Positions 1-8,162 of a DNA stretch of 64,000 nucleotides are shown in pieces. The position numbers were made by a program, and so were the translations under genes. Each line of letters opens with the position of its first letter. Position 1 is the first letter of the stretch. The notes beneath the pieces were generated by a model. The model had not been told where the DNA came from. It did not search any database and saw only the letters and a program-made list of their open reading frames with translations. Source of the DNA: Aliigemmobacter aestuarii (GTDB taxonomy: Bacteria; Pseudomonadota; Alphaproteobacteria; Rhodobacterales; Rhodobacteraceae); assembly GCF_004799285.1 (NCBI RefSeq), contig NZ_SSND01000006.1, forward strand, positions 24,490 through 88,489, read 5' to 3'.

Positions 1-335
1 TCCCCCATGCCAGCGAACTGGTGATGGAGGAAACCTTTGGCCCCGTCATCCCCATCGTCCGCGTGCCTGACGACGATGCCGAGGTGATGCGGATTTCCAA
101 TTCCACCCCCTTCGGCCTGTCCTCGGGCGTCTGCACCAATGATTTCCGCCGGATGCAGGCCTTCATCGAGGGGCTCGATGTGGGCACGGTGAACATCTGG
201 GAACAGCCCGGCTACCGGATCGAAACCTCGCCCTTCGGGGGGATCAAGGATTCGGGCAACGGCGTGAAGGAAGGCGTGACCGAGGCGATGAAGTTCTTCA
301 CCAACGTGAAGACCTATTCGCTGCCCTGGCCGTGA
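1..335 (+). CDS. phnY: phosphonoacetaldehyde dehydrogenase, C-terminal part (5' truncated by window edge)
   Basis: This is the last ~110 residues of an NAD(P)-dependent aldehyde dehydrogenase; the reading frame is open from base 3 and the start lies outside the window. The fragment shows the aldehyde dehydrogenase C-terminal landmarks EETFGPV, FGLSSGV and [10 protein letters not shown]. The tail, with [12 protein letters not shown] and [12 protein letters not shown], resembles the PhnY type that oxidises phosphonoacetaldehyde to phosphonoacetate. The next gene is a DMT permease resembling the phosphonate-utilisation family, which supports this substrate. The superfamily is certain. The substrate is inferred from the tail and the neighbour, because the catalytic Cys and Glu are outside the window. 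Confidence 0.72.
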   Translation, partial: PHASELVMEETFGPVIPIVRVPDDDAEVMRISNSTPFGLSSGVCTNDFRRMQAFIEGLDVGTVNIWEQPGYRIETSPFGGIKDSGNGVKEGVTEAMKFFTNVKTYSLPWP

Positions 336-369
336 CCGGGATGCGCGCGGCCGCGCGGCGGACCGCCCG

Positions 370-1209
370 ATGACCCTGGGCGTGACCGCGATTGTCCTTT
401 GCGCGGCGTTGATGCATGCGCTGTGGAACGCGCTGGTCAAGGGGGCGGGGGACCGGACGGTGATGCTGGGCCTGATCGCGCTTGGCCATGTCATCCCCGG
501 TGCGGCGCTGGCGCTGAACCTGCCCCCGCCCGCGCCGGAAAGCTGGCCCTATATCGTGGCCTCTACCGTGATTCACTGGGGCTATTACTGGCTTTTGAAC
601 ATCGCCTACCGGTCGGGCGACCTGTCGGTGATCTATCCGGTGGCGCGCGGGGCGGCGCCGCTGATCATCGCGATCACCGCCTGGCTTGCCCTCGGCGAGG
701 CGCTGCCCGCCCTGGCCTGGACCGGGATCGCGGCGATCTCGGCCGGGATCTTCCTGCTGGCCCGCCCGGTGCCCGGCCATCCGGTTCACCGAACGGGGCT
801 TCTGGCGGCCTTCGGCACGGCACTGACTGTCGCGGCCTATTCGGTCGCGGACGGGATCGGGGTGCGCAGCGCGGGGCAGGCGCTGTCCTACATCGCCTGG
901 CTTTTCACCGCCGAGATCATCGTGGCCGTCGTCGTGCTGGCCACACGGGGCGAAAGGCTCCGGCGGATGGGCGGGCGGCAGGTGATGATCGGTCTGGCCG
1001 GGGGCGTGACATCCGGCGCGGCCTATGCGCTGGCGCTTTATGCCAAGACGCTCGCGCCCCTGGGCCTTGTCTCGGCGATGCGCGAAACCTCGGTCCTGTT
1101 CGCGGCGCTGTTCGGCGTCATCTGGTTTGGCGAGGGGCCGCGGCGGCGGCGGCTGATTGCGGCATCGGTGGTGACGATGGGGATCATCCTGATCGCCCTG
1201 GCTGGATAA
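370..1209 (+). CDS. DMT/EamA-type permease, phosphonate-utilisation associated
   Basis: The 279-residue protein is hydrophobic throughout and fits about ten membrane segments in two EamA-like halves (roughly residues 5-130 and 145-278), so it should be an inner-membrane small-molecule transporter. It begins 34 bases after the aldehyde dehydrogenase stop, so the two are probably co-transcribed. The opening motif HALWNALVKGAGDR and the neighbour resemble the 'phosphonate utilization associated membrane protein' group of the drug/metabolite transporter family. Export or import of a phosphonate-pathway compound is inference; the transported substrate cannot be read from the sequence. Confidence 0.75.
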   Translation: MTLGVTAIVLCAALMHALWNALVKGAGDRTVMLGLIALGHVIPGAALALNLPPPAPESWPYIVASTVIHWGYYWLLNIAYRSGDLSVIYPVARGAAPLIIAITAWLALGEALPALAWTGIAAISAGIFLLARPVPGHPVHRTGLLAAFGTALTVAAYSVADGIGVRSAGQALSYIAWLFTAEIIVAVVVLATRGERLRRMGGRQVMIGLAGGVTSGAAYALALYAKTLAPLGLVSAMRETSVLFAALFGVIWFGEGPRRRRLIAASVVTMGIILIALAG

Positions 1210-1328
1210 TCCCACATAATCGCACATTTTCGGCGCGATCGGGCGGCTTTCCTCTGGACATTTGTGGGAATTGGGTGTGACTTCCGGTCAGGGACGCGTG
1301 TCCGGAGGCCTGACAGGAGGCGCAGCGG

Positions 1329-2111
1329 ATGGTCAAGACCATGGAACCCCATTCCACGCACCGCGAGGTGGAATTGCTGGATACGCTGCGCGCGCTTGGC
1401 GGTTCGGCGCGGACCGTTGCGCTGGCCGAGGCGCTGAACGTGTCCGAGGAAACGATCCGCCGCACGGTCAAGGCGCTGGCCAAGGCCGATCTGGTGCAGC
1501 GGGTTCATGGCGGGGTCTATCTGACCTCGAAAGATGCGATGTCGCCCGTCGCCTCGCGCCTGTCCAGGCGGTCGCGCGAAAAGTCGCGAATCGCGCAAGC
1601 CGCGGCCGGGCTGATCCCGAACGGGTCCTGCGTGTTTCTGGATGTCGGGTCCACCACGGCCTTTGTCGCGGAACGGCTGAAGGATCACCGCGACCTGACG
1701 GTGATCACCAATGCCCTGACCCCGGCGCAGACGCTGGTCGGGCGCAACGGCAACCGCGTGTTCCTGGCCTGCGGCGAGTTGCGCGAGGTTGAACTGGGCA
1801 CCTTCGGCAGCGACAGCATCGCCTTTGTCGAACGCTTCAACATCGACTTCGCCGTGATGAGCGTGGATGCCATCGACCCCCAGACCGGGTTTCTTCTGGC
1901 AGGCGCCTCCGAGGCCGAACTGGCGCGCGCGGTCACGGCGCGGGCAAGGCGCCGGATCGTCGTGGCCGATCACAGCAAGTTCGGTCAGACCGCGCCGATC
2001 GTGGCCTGCCCGCCCGGTCAGGTCGATATCCTTGTCACCGACAGGCCCCTGAAGCCGGTGTTCGACGGCCGGATGCGGGACTGGGAGATCGAGGTGATAT
2101 GCGCCGGCTGA
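1329..2111 (+). CDS. DeoR/GlpR-family transcriptional regulator
   Basis: A 260-residue repressor-type protein. Residues ~13-60 form the DeoR winged helix-turn-helix, with the recognition part reading NVSEETIRRTVKAL followed by the wing VQRVHGGVYL. Residues ~80-245 form the DeoR C-terminal sensor, which in this family binds sugar phosphates or related ligands; DVGSTTAF and the later VADHSKFG match its conserved blocks. AGGAGG at 1315-1320 lies eight bases before the ATG. The gene sits between the phosphonate-type genes and a Na/Pi transporter, so a role in phosphorus or phosphonate metabolism is a guess from context. The effector is unknown. Confidence 0.85.
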   Translation: MVKTMEPHSTHREVELLDTLRALGGSARTVALAEALNVSEETIRRTVKALAKADLVQRVHGGVYLTSKDAMSPVASRLSRRSREKSRIAQAAAGLIPNGSCVFLDVGSTTAFVAERLKDHRDLTVITNALTPAQTLVGRNGNRVFLACGELREVELGTFGSDSIAFVERFNIDFAVMSVDAIDPQTGFLLAGASEAELARAVTARARRRIVVADHSKFGQTAPIVACPPGQVDILVTDRPLKPVFDGRMRDWEIEVICAG

Positions 2112-2205
2112 CCGGTGCGCGCAGGTCGGTGCTGGCCGGGGCGGGCGGGGAACCGCATCGCGCCCCGGGACGTTGTGGCAAAGGGAAGATCGTGGGGGAT
2201 AGATC

Positions 2206-3882
2206 TTGGCGATCCTGTGGTTTCTGATCCATCTGGCCGGGGCAACGATGTTGCTGCTGTTCGCCGTCAGGATGGTGCGCACGGGGATCGAGCGCGCCGT
2301 CGGCCCGGCCTTCCGCGAACAGCTGACGCGCCCGCGCAGCGCGGCGGGCGGGGCGGCCCTTGGGGTGGCGCTGGCGGTAATCCTGCAAAGCTCTGCCGCC
2401 GTCTCGCTTCTGGTGGCTGGCTTCGCGGCTTCGGGCGGGGTGCCCTTCGCCAGCGGGCTGGCGGTGGTGCTGGGGGCCGATCTGGGTTCGGCGCTGCTGA
2501 TCCAGATCCTGTCGCTCCGCCTCGACTGGCTGGTGCCGGTGCTGCTGGCCGTGGGCGGGATGCTGTTTCTGAAGACCGAGGGGCGCAACCTGAAGCAGGC
2601 CGGGCGGATCCTGATGGGGATCGCCTTTCTGCTGATCTCGCTTCGGTTCCTGCGCGAGACGATGGAACCGATCCGCGACAGCGGCCTTCTGCCCGCCATC
2701 GCGGGATACCTTGCGCGGGATTTCGTAACCGCCTTTCTGGTCGGTGCGGCGCTGGCCTTCGTGATGATGTCTTCGGTCGCGGCGATCCTGATGTGCGTCA
2801 CGGTCGTCGCCGTCGGGGCCTTTCCGCTGGAAGCCGGGCTGTCGCTGATTCTGGGGGCGAACCTGGGGTCTGCGCTGATCCCGGTGTGGCTGTCGCGCGG
2901 GATGGAGCCTGCCGCCCGGCGCATCCCGCTGGCGAACCTCGCGCTGCGGGGCGTGGCCGCGATTGTCGCGGTCGTCGCGGTCAACCGGCTGCCGCTGGTC
3001 GAACAGCTGCCGCCGATGCCGCCTGCGCAGACGCTGATCGTGCTGCACATCGCCTTCAATGCGGCGCTGCTGCTGGCGCTGCCATTCCGCCGCCCGCTTG
3101 AGGCCCCGATCCGGCGGCTGATGCCCGATCCGCCCGCGCCGGGCCCCGAGGTGGTTCCGATCCACCATCGCAGCGCGCTTGATCCCACCGTCCTGTCGCG
3201 GCCCAGTATCGCGCTGGCCTCGATCCGGCACGAACTGCTGCGGATGCATCAGGTGGTGGCGGAAATGATGCTGCCGGCGATGGATCTGTTTTCCGATTAC
3301 GACCGCGCGCGGATGAAGGCGATCCGCGCGACCGACGGGGTGGTGAACGCCGCCTTCGACGGCATCCGCCGCTATGCCGCGCAGATCGCCGCCGACAGGA
3401 TGCGCGGCGACGAGGAAAAAGAACTTCGCGACCTGCTGGAATATGCCATCGCGCTTGAGGCGGCGGGCGACATCGTGGCCAAGGGCCTGATGTCGCTGGC
3501 GGACGAGATGCATGACAAGCGCGTCAGGTTTTCCGATGAAGGCGCGCGCGAATTGCGCGGGATGCATGACCGTGTGCTGTCCAACATGAACCTTGCCGCG
3601 CAGGTGCTGGTGTCCGGCGATGTGGAAAGCGCGCGGCTTCTGCTGTCGGAAAAGGACGAGATGCGCCATCTGCACCGGACGACCCGCAAGAAGCACCTGC
3701 GCCGCCTCAGCGCGGGCGAGGCGGTCAGCTTCGCGTCAAGCGACATCCATCTGGAATGCGCCCATGCGCTGAAGGAATTCAACGGCCAGATCACGGCGGT
3801 GGCCTATCCTATCCTGTTCCGCGAAGGCCAGCTTCTGGACACGCGGCTGATCACCCGGATGGAAGAGGAAATGGAGCGCTGA
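2206..3882 (+). CDS. Na/Pi cotransporter family protein with C-terminal PhoU-like domain
   Basis: The 558-residue protein has an N-terminal membrane domain (residues ~1-310) with the two inverted NaPi-II repeats. The first has the typical LQSSAAVSLLVAGF signature; the second has MMSSVAAIL, so the second glutamine of the usual QSS motif is replaced. Residues ~340-558 are helical and cytoplasmic and match the PhoU-like tail of YjbB/NptA-type transporters. These proteins move phosphate with sodium; bacterial relatives may work in efflux. The start is TTG, preceded by GGGGGA at 2193-2198. It follows a DeoR regulator by 94 bp, so a shared role in phosphate handling is plausible. Confidence 0.87.
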   Translation: MAILWFLIHLAGATMLLLFAVRMVRTGIERAVGPAFREQLTRPRSAAGGAALGVALAVILQSSAAVSLLVAGFAASGGVPFASGLAVVLGADLGSALLIQILSLRLDWLVPVLLAVGGMLFLKTEGRNLKQAGRILMGIAFLLISLRFLRETMEPIRDSGLLPAIAGYLARDFVTAFLVGAALAFVMMSSVAAILMCVTVVAVGAFPLEAGLSLILGANLGSALIPVWLSRGMEPAARRIPLANLALRGVAAIVAVVAVNRLPLVEQLPPMPPAQTLIVLHIAFNAALLLALPFRRPLEAPIRRLMPDPPAPGPEVVPIHHRSALDPTVLSRPSIALASIRHELLRMHQVVAEMMLPAMDLFSDYDRARMKAIRATDGVVNAAFDGIRRYAAQIAADRMRGDEEKELRDLLEYAIALEAAGDIVAKGLMSLADEMHDKRVRFSDEGARELRGMHDRVLSNMNLAAQVLVSGDVESARLLLSEKDEMRHLHRTTRKKHLRRLSAGEAVSFASSDIHLECAHALKEFNGQITAVAYPILFREGQLLDTRLITRMEEEMER

Positions 3883-4139
3883 TCCGGCTCCAGACGGCGC
3901 ACGCATAGGTTGATTCGCGGTTGCAGAATCGGTCGTGCTGCAGGTGCGGAATCCAGCATGCAGACGCCAGATCGGGCGGGCCGTCAACGGGGTCTGAAAC
4001 AGCTTTCACATCGCGGTGATGTTGCCGCTAGCGGCGTATTGGGCATCTTCAAAAATGGAAGGGAATCAGTATGTTCCGCCGCGAAGGTGAAAGCCTTCGT
4101 GTGCGGCCCGCATGGCCGTTTTCCCTGGAGAAACAAGAA

Positions 4140-4376
4140 ATGAAGAAGATCGTTCTGACCCTCGGCGCCATCTCGGCTTTCGCAGTGGCTCAGGCCAATG
4201 CTCAGACCGTGGTGACCGATGCCGATGGCAATGGCACCTACTCGATGGAAGAGCTGCTGGTGGCGTTCCCGGAGCTGACCGAAGAGGTCTTCAAGGCTGC
4301 CGACACCGACGCCGACGGCGCCCTTTCGGCGGACGAGCTGAAGGCCGCTCAGGACGCCGGCAACATCCCGGCATGA
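4140..4376 (+). CDS. small exported EF-hand (calcium-binding) protein
   Basis: A 78-residue protein. Residues 1-~21 are a signal peptide ending at ANA-QT, so the mature ~57-residue protein should be periplasmic. Two canonical 12-residue EF-hand loops are visible: Asp27-Glu38 (D27, D29, N31, G32, Y34, E38) and Asp55-Glu66 (D55, D57, D59, G60, L62, E66). Apart from a short linker nothing else is present, so it looks like a stand-alone calcium buffer or sensor. The start at 4140 is preferred over an upstream ATG at 4071 because it gives the signal peptide and has GGAG nine bases upstream. A strong terminator follows, so it is monocistronic. Function beyond calcium binding is unknown. Confidence 0.82.
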   Translation: MKKIVLTLGAISAFAVAQANAQTVVTDADGNGTYSMEELLVAFPELTEEVFKAADTDADGALSADELKAAQDAGNIPA

Positions 4377-4402
4377 TCGCCTGACCGGATGATCTGACCG
4401 AA

Positions 4403-4430
4403 CCGCCACGGGGCAACCCGTGGCGGTTTT
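4403..4430 (+). terminator. Rho-independent terminator after the EF-hand gene
   Basis: A perfect 10-bp stem (4403-4412 with 4417-4426, CCGCCACGGG/CCCGTGGCGG) closed by a GCAA tetraloop is followed by TTTT. It lies 27 bases after the EF-hand stop and also separates that gene from the convergent pyruvate carboxylase gene. Confidence 0.92.
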
Positions 4431-4509
4431 CGTTTGGCCGAAGGGCCTTGAGACGGGCGGACAAGGCGGGCGGACAAGGGGGGCGGCCGGGGGGCCGCCC
4501 GGGTGCCGA

Positions 4510-7500
4510 TCACTCCAGTTCGATCAGCAGGTCCTTCGCGTCGATCTGGTGGCCGGGCTGGACATGCACGGCCTTGACCACGGCGGCGCGGTCGGCGTGC
4601 AGGCCGGTTTCCATCTTCATCGCCTCGATGGTCAGCAGAAGATCGCCCGCGTTCACCTTTTGCCCGGCATGGACCGCGACCGAGGCGATGGCCCCCGGCA
4701 TCGGTGCGCCGATATGGGCGGGGTTGCCTTCGGCCGCCTTCGGCTTGACCGCGGCCTTGGCCTTGATCGCGCGGTTCGGCACCCGGATGACGCGGGGCTG
4801 GCCGTTCAGTTCGAAGAAGACCTTCACATCACCGTCCTCGTTCGTCTCGCCCACGGTCTGCAGACGCACTTCCAGCGTCTTGCCGGGGTCGATCTCGGCG
4901 GTGATCTCTTCGCCCGGTTCCATGCCGTAGAAGAAGGTCCGCGTGGGCAGGGTGCGCACCGGGCCATACATCCGGTGGCGCGCGCGGTAATCGGTGAAGA
5001 CCTTGGGATACATCAGGTATCCGTTCAGGTCCTCGTCATCCACGGCGCTGTCCTCGCCTTCCTCGTCGGCGCGGGTCAGGTCGCGGATCAGGCGCGCGCG
5101 CACGTCCTCAAGATCGACCGGGGCCATGTGGCTGCCGGGGCGGTCGGTGAACGGCGCCTCGCCCTTCAGCACCTTGCGTTGCAGCGCTTCGGGCCAGCCG
5201 CCGGGGGGCTGGCCAAGATTGCCCTTCATCATGTCAACGACCGAGTCGGGGAAGGCCACTTCGCTGGCGGGGTCCTCGACCTGCGCGCGGGTCAGGCCCT
5301 GCGCCACCATCATCAGCGCCATGTCGCCCACGACCTTGGACGAGGGCGTGACCTTGACGATGTCGCCGAACATGGCATTGGCGTCGGCATAGGCCTGCGC
5401 CACCTCGTGCCAGCGGTCTTCGAGCCCCAGGCTGCGGGCCTGCGCCTTGAGGTTGGTGAACTGGCCTCCGGGCATTTCGTGCAGCCAGACTTCCGAAGCC
5501 GGGGCGGGCAGGCCGGATTCGAAGGCCGCGTATTGCGCGCGCACCCCTTCCCAGTAGTTGGAAATCTCGCGGATCGCGCCGATGTCCAGTCCCGTGTCGC
5601 GGTCAGTGTTGCGCAGCGCCTCGACGATCGACCCCAGGCAGGGCTGCGAGGTGCCGCCCGAAAACGCATCCATCGCCGCATCCACGGCATCGACGCCCGC
5701 ATCGCAGGCGGCCAGGATCGTGGCCCCGGCGATCCCCGAGGTGTCATGAGTGTGGAAATGGATCGGCAGGCCGACCTCGTCCTTCAGCGCCTTGACCAGA
5801 CGCCGGGCCGCGGCCGGTTTCAGCAGGCCCGCCATGTCCTTCAGCCCAAGGACATGGGCGCCCGCCGCCTCAAGCTGACGCGCCATCGCGACATAGTATT
5901 TCAGGTCGTACTTGGCGCGGTTCGGGTCGAGGATGTCGCCGGTATAGCAGATGGTGCCTTCGCAGACCTTGCCCGCCTCGACCACCGCATCCATCGCGAC
6001 GCGCATGTTTTCCACCCAGTTCAGGCTGTCGAACACGCGGAAGACGTCAACCCCGGTGATGGCCGCCTGTTTGACGAAGGCCTGCACCACGTTGTCGGGA
6101 TAGTTGGTATACCCCACCCCGTTCGAGGCGCGCAGCAGCATCTGGGTCATCAGGTTCGGCATGGCCGCGCGCAGGTCGCGCAGGCGTTGCCAGGGACATT
6201 CCTGAAGGAAACGGTAGGCCACGTCAAAAGTGGCGCCGCCCCAGCATTCGACGCTGAAAAGTTGCGGCAGGTTCGCGGCATAGGCAGGGGCCACCTTGAT
6301 CATGTCGATCGACCGCATCCGGGTCGCCAGAAGGCTTTGATGCCCGTCGCGCATGGTGGTGTCGGTGATCAGGACCTTGGTCTGGGCGCGCATCCAGTCG
6401 GCCACGGCCGTCGGGCCCTTCTGTTCCAGAAGGTTTCGCGTTCCCATCGCCGGTTCCGCCCGCAGCGCGGGCGGGCGCGGGGCCTTCACCACGGCAGCGG
6501 GGCGCGGGCGGCCTGCGGTTTCCGGGTGCCCGTTCACGGTGATGTCGGCGATGTAGGTCAGGATCTTCGTCGCCCGGTCGCGCCGCTTCTTGAACTGGAA
6601 CAGCTCGGGCGTCGTGTCGATGAACTTGGTGGTGTAGGTGTTGTTCAGGAAGGTCGGGTGCTTCAACAGGTTGATGACGAATTCGATGTTCGTCGAAACC
6701 CCGCGGATGCGGAATTCGCGCAGCGCGCGGTCCATCCGCTTGATCGCCGCCCCTGGCGTGGGGGCCCAGGCCGTGACCTTGACCAGAAGGCTGTCGTAAT
6801 AGCGGGTGATGACCCCGCCCGAATAGGCGGTGCCACCGTCCAGGCGGATCCCCATACCGGTGGCCGACCGATAGGCGGTGATCCGGCCGTAGTCGGGGAT
6901 GAAGTTGTTCAGTGGGTCCTCGGTCGTCACCCGGCACTGCACGGCATGACCCGAAAGGGTGATATCCTCTTGCCGGGCGGTGCCCGTGGCCTCGGCGAGC
7001 GTCTTGCCCTCGGCGATCAGGATCTGGGCCTGTACGATGTCGATCCCCGTGACCTCTTCGGTCACGGTATGTTCGACCTGCACGCGGGGGTTCACCTCGA
7101 TGAAATAGAACTTGCCCGTCTCCATATCCATCAGGAATTCGACGGTGCCCGCACATTCATAACCCACATGGGCGCAGATGCGGCGGCCAAGGTCGCAGAC
7201 CTCGGCGCGCTGGTCCTCGGTCAGGTAGGGTGCGGGGGCGCGTTCGACGACCTTCTGGTTGCGCCGCTGCACGGTGCAGTCGCGTTCGTAAAGGTGATAG
7301 ATCGCGCCATGCTTGTCGCCCAGGATCTGCACCTCGACATGCCGGGCGCGGGTGATCATCTTTTCCAGATAGCCCTCGCCGTTGCCGAAGGCGGCCTCGG
7401 CCTCGCGCCGGCCCTCGCGCACCTTGGCGTCAAGCTCGTCCTCGGACAGGATCGGCCGCATGCCGCGCCCGCCGCCGCCCCAGGACGCCTTCAGCATCAG

Positions 7501-7971
7501 CGGATAGCCGATCTCGGCCGCCTGCTTGCGGATCAGCGCCATGTCCTCGCCCAGAACGTCGGTCGCCGGGATCACCGGCACGCCCGCCGCCATCGCCACG
7601 CGCCGGGCGCTGGCCTTGTCGCCAAGGGCGCGCATCGTTTCGGCCTTCGGGCCGATGAAGGTGATGCCCGCCTTTTCGCAGGCCTCGACGAAATCGGGGT
7701 TTTCCGACAGCAGGCCATAACCCGGATGGATCGCGTCCGCGCCTGACAGTTTCGCCACGCGGATGATCTCGGGGATCGACAGATAGGCGCCCACCGGCGA
7801 CAGGCCCTGACCGATCAGATAGGCCTCGTCCGCCTTGAAGCGGTGCAGGCCAAGCTTGTCTTCCTCGGCGTAGACGGCGACGGTCTTCTTGCCCATCTCG
7901 TTGGCGGCCCGCATGACGCGGATGGCGATCTCGCCCCGATTGGCGACAAGGATCTTCTTGAACTCGGCCAT
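4510..7971 (-). CDS. pyc: pyruvate carboxylase
   Basis: The full-length 1153-residue biotin enzyme makes oxaloacetate from pyruvate, bicarbonate and ATP, refilling the TCA cycle. Residues ~1-455 are the biotin carboxylase with the ATP-grasp loop KASWGGGGRGMR and EVNPRVQVEH. Residues ~535-830 are the carboxyltransferase TIM barrel (TTMRDGHQSLLATR, KDMAGLLKP, HFHTHDTSG). The C-terminal ~75 residues are the biotinyl domain with EAMKMETG, Lys1119 being the biotin attachment site. The length matches single-chain alpha4 pyruvate carboxylases. An AAGGAGGGG ribosome site precedes the start. It is a single gene, divergent from uvrD. Confidence 0.97.
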   Translation of the reverse strand: MAEFKKILVANRGEIAIRVMRAANEMGKKTVAVYAEEDKLGLHRFKADEAYLIGQGLSPVGAYLSIPEIIRVAKLSGADAIHPGYGLLSENPDFVEACEKAGITFIGPKAETMRALGDKASARRVAMAAGVPVIPATDVLGEDMALIRKQAAEIGYPLMLKASWGGGGRGMRPILSEDELDAKVREGRREAEAAFGNGEGYLEKMITRARHVEVQILGDKHGAIYHLYERDCTVQRRNQKVVERAPAPYLTEDQRAEVCDLGRRICAHVGYECAGTVEFLMDMETGKFYFIEVNPRVQVEHTVTEEVTGIDIVQAQILIAEGKTLAEATGTARQEDITLSGHAVQCRVTTEDPLNNFIPDYGRITAYRSATGMGIRLDGGTAYSGGVITRYYDSLLVKVTAWAPTPGAAIKRMDRALREFRIRGVSTNIEFVINLLKHPTFLNNTYTTKFIDTTPELFQFKKRRDRATKILTYIADITVNGHPETAGRPRPAAVVKAPRPPALRAEPAMGTRNLLEQKGPTAVADWMRAQTKVLITDTTMRDGHQSLLATRMRSIDMIKVAPAYAANLPQLFSVECWGGATFDVAYRFLQECPWQRLRDLRAAMPNLMTQMLLRASNGVGYTNYPDNVVQAFVKQAAITGVDVFRVFDSLNWVENMRVAMDAVVEAGKVCEGTICYTGDILDPNRAKYDLKYYVAMARQLEAAGAHVLGLKDMAGLLKPAAARRLVKALKDEVGLPIHFHTHDTSGIAGATILAACDAGVDAVDAAMDAFSGGTSQPCLGSIVEALRNTDRDTGLDIGAIREISNYWEGVRAQYAAFESGLPAPASEVWLHEMPGGQFTNLKAQARSLGLEDRWHEVAQAYADANAMFGDIVKVTPSSKVVGDMALMMVAQGLTRAQVEDPASEVAFPDSVVDMMKGNLGQPPGGWPEALQRKVLKGEAPFTDRPGSHMAPVDLEDVRARLIRDLTRADEEGEDSAVDDEDLNGYLMYPKVFTDYRARHRMYGPVRTLPTRTFFYGMEPGEEITAEIDPGKTLEVRLQTVGETNEDGDVKVFFELNGQPRVIRVPNRAIKAKAAVKPKAAEGNPAHIGAPMPGAIASVAVHAGQKVNAGDLLLTIEAMKMETGLHADRAAVVKAVHVQPGHQIDAKDLLIELE

Positions 7972-8106
7972 GGCGTCCCCTCCTTGGCGTGACTGGGGCG
8001 CACTTTAGGGGCGCTGCACTGCAGCGCAAGGCTCGGAAGCGTCGCAGTTGCAAAGTTTTGCGAAATATTCAGGCGGCCTTTGCACCTGCAAATTTCACCA
8101 GAATCC

Positions 8107-8121
8107 GAACGGAACAAGAAC
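8107..8121 (-). promoter_or_regulatory. LexA-type SOS box upstream of uvrD/pcrA
   Basis: The top strand reads GAAC-N7-GAAC, which on the other strand is the GTTC-N7-GTTC operator known for LexA in Rhodobacter and other alphaproteobacteria. It ends 41 bp before the helicase start at 8163, in the intergenic stretch shared with pyc. The match is exact in all eight fixed bases. Its position supports the start chosen for the helicase gene. Confidence 0.65.
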
Positions 8122-8162
8122 ACTTCTTTCCCTTCCGTCCCGAACCCGCTACCTTGCACCGC

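Noticed and set aside
4420..7746. 1108-codon open frame on the plus strand opposite pyruvate carboxylase
   Set aside because: It is an antisense shadow of pyc in high-GC DNA. The pyc frame has every domain and motif of the family; the opposite frame resembles no protein.
7989..8162. N-terminal 58-residue extension of UvrD
   Set aside because: It crosses the SOS box and the pyc promoter side, and its residues are not helicase-like; 8163 gives the standard N-terminus.
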